Origin: Porticoccus litoralis
GTDB lineage: Bacteria; Pseudomonadota; Gammaproteobacteria; Pseudomonadales; Porticoccaceae
Length of the DNA: 64,000 nucleotides
Direction: 5' to 3'
Assembly: GCF_030676955.1 (NCBI RefSeq)
Contig: NZ_JAUUUU010000004.1
Location: forward strand, 112,683 to 176,682
Part shown: positions 59,932-64,000 of the stretch, in pieces
Layout: each line of letters begins with the position of its first letter
Position numbering within the stretch: position 1 is the first letter of the stretch
Position numbers and translations under genes: made by a program
The notes under the pieces: model-generated
What the model was told of the DNA's origin: nothing
What the model saw: the letters and a program-made list of their open reading frames with translations, nothing else
Databases searched by the model: none

Positions 59932-61179
59932 ATGAATTCTTTACAAATGTCAACTACGGCCTCGCCCTGGGTTGCCATCATTGATGATGAAGAGCTGGTT
60001 GCTGAGACTATGGCTACGGCAGCTGCGCAGCTGGGTTGTCGCGTGAACACGATGACATCTGTGGAGGAACTGCTAGAGGGCGATCACCTTTCATACGATG
60101 TCATCGTGCTCGACCTCAACATGCCCAAGGTCGATGGTATTCAGTGTCTTCGGCGACTGGCTCAGCGGGGTTGTGGCGCGCGGATAATCCTCACCAGTGG
60201 GTACGACTCACGGTTGCTTGAGACCGCTGTCCAGTATGGGCAGGGGCTAGAACTGGATATGCTGGGAGCTATTGAGAAGCCCTTCAGGATATCTGTATTT
60301 CGCAATCTACTCTCCATAGAACATGAAGCGAAGAAAAAGGCTGTGGAGAGGGAATACCCAGTATCACTTGATGATGTGTTACGGGCCATGGATGAAGGGG
60401 AATTTGAAATGCATTACCAGCCGCTGGTGAGCCTGGCAACGGGCCAACTGTCCGGTCTGGAGGCCCTTATCCGTTGGGAAAACCCCGAGCTGGGTATGGT
60501 GCCGCCAAATGCATTTCTGCCCATTGTGGAAGAGCACAATCTGTCACTACCTTTATTCAAGTACGTTACCGATAGGGTGCTGAGTGGCTGCAGTGTCCTG
60601 AAACATTACTTGCCGGAATGTATCCAGCTCGCCATTAACTTGCCGCCTTCAGCCCTTTCCGAATCAGAGTTCCCGGATCAAATTGTCGCACTGGCTGGTA
60701 AAATGGGATGCCCGGCCGACCGGATAAAGTTTGAACTCACGGAGACCACGGTTTTCGAGAATTTTTCCAAAGCCTACGAGATTATCTCCCGGCTGAGGCT
60801 TAAAGGTTATGGCGTATCCATGGATGATTTTGGCACTGGCTACTCGTCCCTGGCTCAGTTCAGTAAGCTTCCATTCTCCCAAGTCAAAATTGACATGCAT
60901 TTTATCCAGACGGCGATGACCTGTGCGGCCTCCAGGGCGATTGTGGAAAATACCGTACAAATGGCGAAACAACTGAAAATCAATGTTGTCGCCGAAGGGG
61001 TGGAGGATTATGAGACCTATGTCTGGCTCAGAGAGATTGGCTGCGATGAGGCACAGGGATGGTTCATTGCCAAGGCTATGCCTCCACGTGCCTTGCTGCT
61101 GTGGCTTAATGAGCTGGCTAACCGTAGCGACTTGAAGCCACTTGAAAATTTCAGTGATTTTAATCGCCAGAGTACTTGA
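59932..61179 (+). CDS. REC-EAL c-di-GMP phosphodiesterase
   Basis: A 415-residue protein: receiver (WVAIIDDEELVAETM, phospho-Asp in VIVLDLNMPKVDG, EKPF) and EAL domain with intact catalytic residues (E177 in LEALIRW, LAINLPPS, FELTET, MDDFGTGYSSL, VKIDMHF, VAEGVED, EAQGWFIAK). No GGDEF domain. I infer that phosphorylation through the kinase upstream switches c-di-GMP breakdown. It is the last gene of the signalling operon; about 100 bases follow before the barrel gene. Confidence 0.92.
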   Translation: MNSLQMSTTASPWVAIIDDEELVAETMATAAAQLGCRVNTMTSVEELLEGDHLSYDVIVLDLNMPKVDGIQCLRRLAQRGCGARIILTSGYDSRLLETAVQYGQGLELDMLGAIEKPFRISVFRNLLSIEHEAKKKAVEREYPVSLDDVLRAMDEGEFEMHYQPLVSLATGQLSGLEALIRWENPELGMVPPNAFLPIVEEHNLSLPLFKYVTDRVLSGCSVLKHYLPECIQLAINLPPSALSESEFPDQIVALAGKMGCPADRIKFELTETTVFENFSKAYEIISRLRLKGYGVSMDDFGTGYSSLAQFSKLPFSQVKIDMHFIQTAMTCAASRAIVENTVQMAKQLKINVVAEGVEDYETYVWLREIGCDEAQGWFIAKAMPPRALLLWLNELANRSDLKPLENFSDFNRQST

Positions 61180-61276
61180 CCACTCTATATATCAGACGTC
61201 AATTATTTGCGCACTTTCGGAAATTGAAATTCTTAAAGTATTTTTGAAATTCATAGGAAAGAATAATTAAAAGTAT

Positions 61277-62722
61277 ATGAGTGGTCCGTTTGGACGGTGT
61301 TGGCAATTGCTTATCAACCAAATACACAATGCGCTGCATCTGAGAAAAGCAAAACTATTCAGATGGTGTGGTGTTTTTTTCATCGCGTGCACATTTTTTA
61401 TTGCAGAAATTTGCATTGCAGGACCATGGCGCATACAGGATAGCATTGATAGTGACACATTTCGCCTAAGTGGTAAAAGCTTAACCCGGTACGAGTCCCT
61501 AGATGGGCAATATCGTGGTGGGCGTGGTGATAGCGATCAGGTAGTTGTATTCAGAAACCAGTTGAAAGCCCAGTTTGTTTTTGAGGGGTTTTCATTGGTT
61601 GGTGAGTTTATGGATGCTCGTCAGGATAGGGCTGATAGTGGCTCGCCTATTTCCACCGCTGTCGTTAATACATCTGAGCTTATACAAAGCTACCTAGCTT
61701 ATACAGCCAGGAATATTTTTGGTGAAGGAGACGAGTTGTCATTTCAGTTGGGTCGGCAAACGATGGATATGGGCAGTCGCAGGTTGATTGCCAGCACCCG
61801 TTTTCGCGCAACTGAGAATACGTTTACGGGCCTCAGGTCTGATTGGCGGTCTGATCATTTCAATGCAACTTTTTTTTATTTTTTGCCAGTAACCCGATTG
61901 CCCTCGGATCCCGAATCATTGCTGGATAATGAACACCAGACAGATGTGGAGACTAGCCATATCAGATTCTTCGGTGGAACTCTCTCAACACCTTCAATGC
62001 TGAAGGGTTGGACAACTGAACTCACTGCGCTGAAACTGATAGAAAAGGACAGTGCCCTAGTACCCACTTCAAATTTCAATATAACTACGGTAGGGGGGCG
62101 CATCTTCAATGCTCCCCAAAAGGGCAGCTTTTATGGCGAGGTTGAAACATACTATCAATGGGGCAGTTCTCATAGCAGCCCATTAGATAGTGATACCAGG
62201 TCGTTAGATCATGAGGCCTGGTACGGCCACCTGGGATTGGGGTATAGCTTTGATGTGGCTATGAATCCAAGGCTTGAGCTTTTGTTCGACTACGCAAGTG
62301 GTGACAGGAATCCGACGGACGGAGATAACAATCGCTTCCATTCCTTGTACGGGGTTACTGCCTTTGAGTTCGGCCCCACAGGAATATACGGTGCATTTGC
62401 CAGAGAGAATCTGAAGTCTCCTGGGGTTGGGCTTACTCTTGCACCAGCTAAAGATATCTCCATGGAAGTAACCATGAGGCACATGTCCCTCGCATCAAGC
62501 AAGGATGCATGGACAAAGGCCAAATTACGAGATAACAGTGGCGGTTCTGGTACAGATCTTGGCGATCAACTTGAGGCCAAGGTTGTCTGGGATGTTTTGC
62601 CTGGAAATTTAAAATTCATGGTCGGTTTTACCAATCTCTTTGCAGGTGATTTCAGTGAAAATGTTTCAGGCGATAAATTTGATACACACTATGGATATCT
62701 GCAAACAGTTATAAGTTTCTAG
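61277..62722 (+). CDS. Alginate-export-like outer membrane beta-barrel protein
   Basis: A 481-residue barrel protein. The N-terminus holds a signal segment (FRWCGVFFIACTFFIAEICIA, cleaved before GPWRIQD); 28 residues precede it, so the true start may lie downstream of ATG 61277. The body has alternating strands, QLGRQTMDMGSRRLIASTRFR and EAWYGHLGLGYSFDVAMNPRLELLFDYASGDRNPTDGDNN, which match the alginate export (AlgE-like, PF13372) family; the end is YLQTVISF with terminal Phe. No alginate polymerisation genes are in the window, so the exported or imported substrate is unknown. Confidence 0.78.
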   Translation: MSGPFGRCWQLLINQIHNALHLRKAKLFRWCGVFFIACTFFIAEICIAGPWRIQDSIDSDTFRLSGKSLTRYESLDGQYRGGRGDSDQVVVFRNQLKAQFVFEGFSLVGEFMDARQDRADSGSPISTAVVNTSELIQSYLAYTARNIFGEGDELSFQLGRQTMDMGSRRLIASTRFRATENTFTGLRSDWRSDHFNATFFYFLPVTRLPSDPESLLDNEHQTDVETSHIRFFGGTLSTPSMLKGWTTELTALKLIEKDSALVPTSNFNITTVGGRIFNAPQKGSFYGEVETYYQWGSSHSSPLDSDTRSLDHEAWYGHLGLGYSFDVAMNPRLELLFDYASGDRNPTDGDNNRFHSLYGVTAFEFGPTGIYGAFARENLKSPGVGLTLAPAKDISMEVTMRHMSLASSKDAWTKAKLRDNSGGSGTDLGDQLEAKVVWDVLPGNLKFMVGFTNLFAGDFSENVSGDKFDTHYGYLQTVISF

Positions 62723-62774
62723 GTGAAAGAATGTATTTTCAGAGTAAGTTTACTAACGGCTATCAATCTTTTTC

Positions 62775-62798
62775 GGGTTCTACCCCGAATTTACGGAC
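62775..62798 (+). repeat. Left inverted repeat of the IS
   Basis: The 24 bases begin GGGTTCTACCCC and end TTACGGAC. The reverse complement of the right end (63977-64000) is identical except for two bases in the centre (AA against TT). Confidence 0.85.
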
Positions 62799-62839
62799 AC
62801 TTTAAAGAAGGCCATAATCATGGCTAAGGAGTGTTTGTT

Positions 62840-63127
62840 ATGTCTAAACGTAGAAAATATAGCCCTGAGTTTAAGCGGGGCGCAGTCGAGCAGCTAAATC
62901 AACCTGGTGTCACTTGCGCTCAGGTGGCTAGAGAACTGGGTATAGCCCAAAACATGCTTTCTAGATGGCGTAGTCAGATAGAAGAAGCTGGTTCAGAAGC
63001 TTTCAGTGGAACTGGTAGTCCTCGAGATCAAGAAATGGCAGCTCTCAAGAGAGAGCTATCTCGCGTTAAAAAGGAGCGGGATTTTTTACGCGAAGCGGCG
63101 ACGTACTTTGCCAGGGAATCGAGCTGA
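62840..63127 (+). CDS. IS3-family transposase OrfA
   Basis: A 95-residue helix-turn-helix protein: RKYSPEFKRGAVEQLNQPGVTCAQVARELGIAQNMLSRWR, then a leucine-zipper-like helix (MAALKRELSRVKKERDFLREAATYFA), as in OrfA of IS3 elements. ATG 62840 has AAGGAG eight bases upstream. A -1 shift near its end would give the OrfAB transposase. Confidence 0.92.
   Translation: MSKRRKYSPEFKRGAVEQLNQPGVTCAQVARELGIAQNMLSRWRSQIEEAGSEAFSGTGSPRDQEMAALKRELSRVKKERDFLREAATYFARESS
63068..63088 (+). other. Candidate -1 programmed frameshift site (OrfA to OrfB)
   Basis: In the OrfA frame, T-TTT-TTA (63082-63088) is a canonical slippery heptamer, and AAAAAG (63068-63073, giving A-AAG) is a second candidate 9 bases earlier. 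OrfB is in the -1 frame and open from here through its first ATG at 63175, so slipping yields a fused protein, the norm in IS3 elements. Confidence 0.6.
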
Positions 63128-63174
63128 AGTATCAGGCGATTCGACGTTGCTGCGGACAATATCCTGTCAGGCTT

Positions 63175-63984
63175 ATGTGCCGCTGTTTAGGTGTTTCACC
63201 TAGTGGATATTACGACTGGTCTAAAAGACCCTTGTGTAAGACTAAGCTTGAAAATAAGCGCCTACTAAGCAAGATCGAAGATATTCATGAAGATAGTCGA
63301 GGCATTATTGGTGCGCCTAGAATGCATGAAGATTTATTGGATGATGGAGAGTCTGTTAGCTTAAATCGAGTGGCTAGAATCATGGCCACAAATGGACTGC
63401 AAGGCTGGCCTAGAAGAAAGAAGCGCAGCATGCGTGGCAAGGTGCAGATGTACTCCCCTGCAGTTGCAAATCATCTTAACCGTGATTTTTCAGCACTAGA
63501 ACCAGAGACCAAATGGGTCACTGACATTACTGAGATGAAAACGGATGAGGGCAAATTGTACTTATGTGTCGTCATGGATTTATATCACAAGATAATTGTT
63601 GGTTGGTCTATGCACCATAGGCAGGACCGTCACATGGTACTCAAGGCTGTTGAGATGGCGCATTGGCAGAGACAGTCCAGCGATAAAGTCATATTGCATT
63701 CAGATCGTGGAAGTCAGTTTAGAAGCTACGTCTATCAACGATTCTTGAAGGAGAAGAATATAGTCAGTTCAATGAGCGCAGTTGGACATTGTGGTGATAA
63801 TGCGGCTTGTGAGGGCTTTTTTGGAATGATCAAACGTGAACGATTAAATCATACACGTTATCCAACTCGAGATGCTGCTAAGGCAGATGTTTTTAATTAC
63901 ATAGAATTGTTTCATAATCCGAGGATGCGACGCCGAGTGGCTAAGCAAGATTTAAGGATTCAATCTTTATTAAACCGTCCGTAA
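63175..63984 (+). CDS. IS3-family transposase OrfB (DDE integrase domain)
   Basis: A 269-residue catalytic part: MCRCLGVSPSGYYDW, then the DDE core with Asp in WVTDITEM, Asp in HSDRGSQF and Glu in NAACEGFFGMIKRERLNH, and the end QSLLNRP. The frame is open upstream of the ATG (LKYQAIRRCCGQYPVRL), which joins OrfA by frameshifting, so the ATG at 63175 is probably not the main start. The TAA at 63982-63984 lies inside the right inverted repeat. Confidence 0.93.
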   Translation: MCRCLGVSPSGYYDWSKRPLCKTKLENKRLLSKIEDIHEDSRGIIGAPRMHEDLLDDGESVSLNRVARIMATNGLQGWPRRKKRSMRGKVQMYSPAVANHLNRDFSALEPETKWVTDITEMKTDEGKLYLCVVMDLYHKIIVGWSMHHRQDRHMVLKAVEMAHWQRQSSDKVILHSDRGSQFRSYVYQRFLKEKNIVSSMSAVGHCGDNAACEGFFGMIKRERLNHTRYPTRDAAKADVFNYIELFHNPRMRRRVAKQDLRIQSLLNRP

Positions 63985-64000
63985 AAACGGGGTAGAACCC
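63977..64000 (-). repeat. Right inverted repeat of the IS
   Basis: Reads GTCCGTAAAAACGG then GGTAGAACCC, the reverse complement of the left repeat at 22 of 24 positions. It includes the stop of OrfB and ends at the window edge. Confidence 0.85.

Larger units (their letters stand above)
62775..64000 (+). mobile_element. IS3-family insertion sequence
   Basis: A 1226-base element bounded by 24-bp inverted repeats, left 62775-62798 (GGGTTCTACCCCG...) and right 63977-64000, matching at 22 of 24 positions. It encodes OrfA (helix-turn-helix) and OrfB (DDE transposase) in overlapping -1 frames. The right repeat ends at the last base of the window, so the target duplication cannot be checked. It sits 52 bases after the barrel gene. 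Confidence 0.9.

Noticed and set aside
1..64000. CRISPR arrays, tRNA and rRNA genes, phage genes
   Set aside because: No regularly spaced repeats, no tRNA cloverleaf with CCA-type ends and no rRNA or phage structural sequence were seen by eye; the only mobile element is the IS at the right end.

Overview
The window is a stretch of gammaproteobacterial chromosome. Gene content and order (rpsT / murJ-ribF-ileS-lspA-fkpB-ispH / minor pilin operon / pilRS; bamD / rluD-pgeF-clpB; ilvIHC-pssA-leuA; holD-like-rimI; roxSR-type redox regulators) look like the Pseudomonadales/Cellvibrionales side of the class, probably an aerobic marine or environmental bacterium with type IV pili and rich c-di-GMP and two-component signalling. 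This placement is inference from synteny and protein sequence; no rRNA or tRNA gene was seen.

Region 1 (1-8.3 kb): the tail of a RimK-type ATP-grasp ligase, tandem terminators, rpsT on the minus strand with a clear sigma70 promoter, then murJ, ribF, ileS, lspA, fkpB and ispH, the last five tightly packed or overlapping. Region 2 (8.4-18.7 kb): the minor pilin/PilY1 operon fimT-pilV-pilW-pilX-pilY1-pilE with an AlgR-like box in front, converging on pilS-pilR. Region 3 (18.8-25.8 kb): nadE and bamD on the minus strand, and rluD-pgeF-clpB on the plus strand, with a sigma32-type heat-shock promoter before clpB and a bidirectional terminator after it. Region 4 (26-33.5 kb): branched-chain amino acid genes ilvI-ilvH-ilvC, pssA, leuA, then a probable cryptic DNA polymerase III psi subunit and rimI.

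Region 5 (33.6-39.1 kb): a membrane PAS-GGDEF-EAL protein preceded by a perfect 10+10 bp palindrome, a YbgA-type protein, a small membrane protein, NfeD and SPFH membrane-organising proteins, and a glycine-zipper lipoprotein. Region 6 (39.1-49.3 kb, all minus strand): a SulP transporter and tandem Usp protein, an OprC/NosA-like TonB-dependent receptor, a RegB/RegA (RoxS/RoxR) redox two-component system, a host-attachment family protein, a Lon-like ATPase-protease and a Usp-like protein. A RegA-type box lies just upstream of the receptor, suggesting that the receptor and the redox system are controlled together.

Region 7 (49.6-55.2 kb): prfC, a VOC protein, an orphan HAMP protein, an overlapping trio (TSUP permease, small membrane protein, AI-2E/PerM family permease) and an O-methyltransferase. 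Region 8 (55.2-62.7 kb): an OmpR-type regulator diverging from an operon of hybrid histidine kinase, single-domain receiver and receiver-EAL phosphodiesterase, followed by an alginate-export-like outer membrane barrel. The window ends with an IS3-family element whose right inverted repeat stops exactly at base 64000; its two ORFs appear to be joined by -1 frameshifting.
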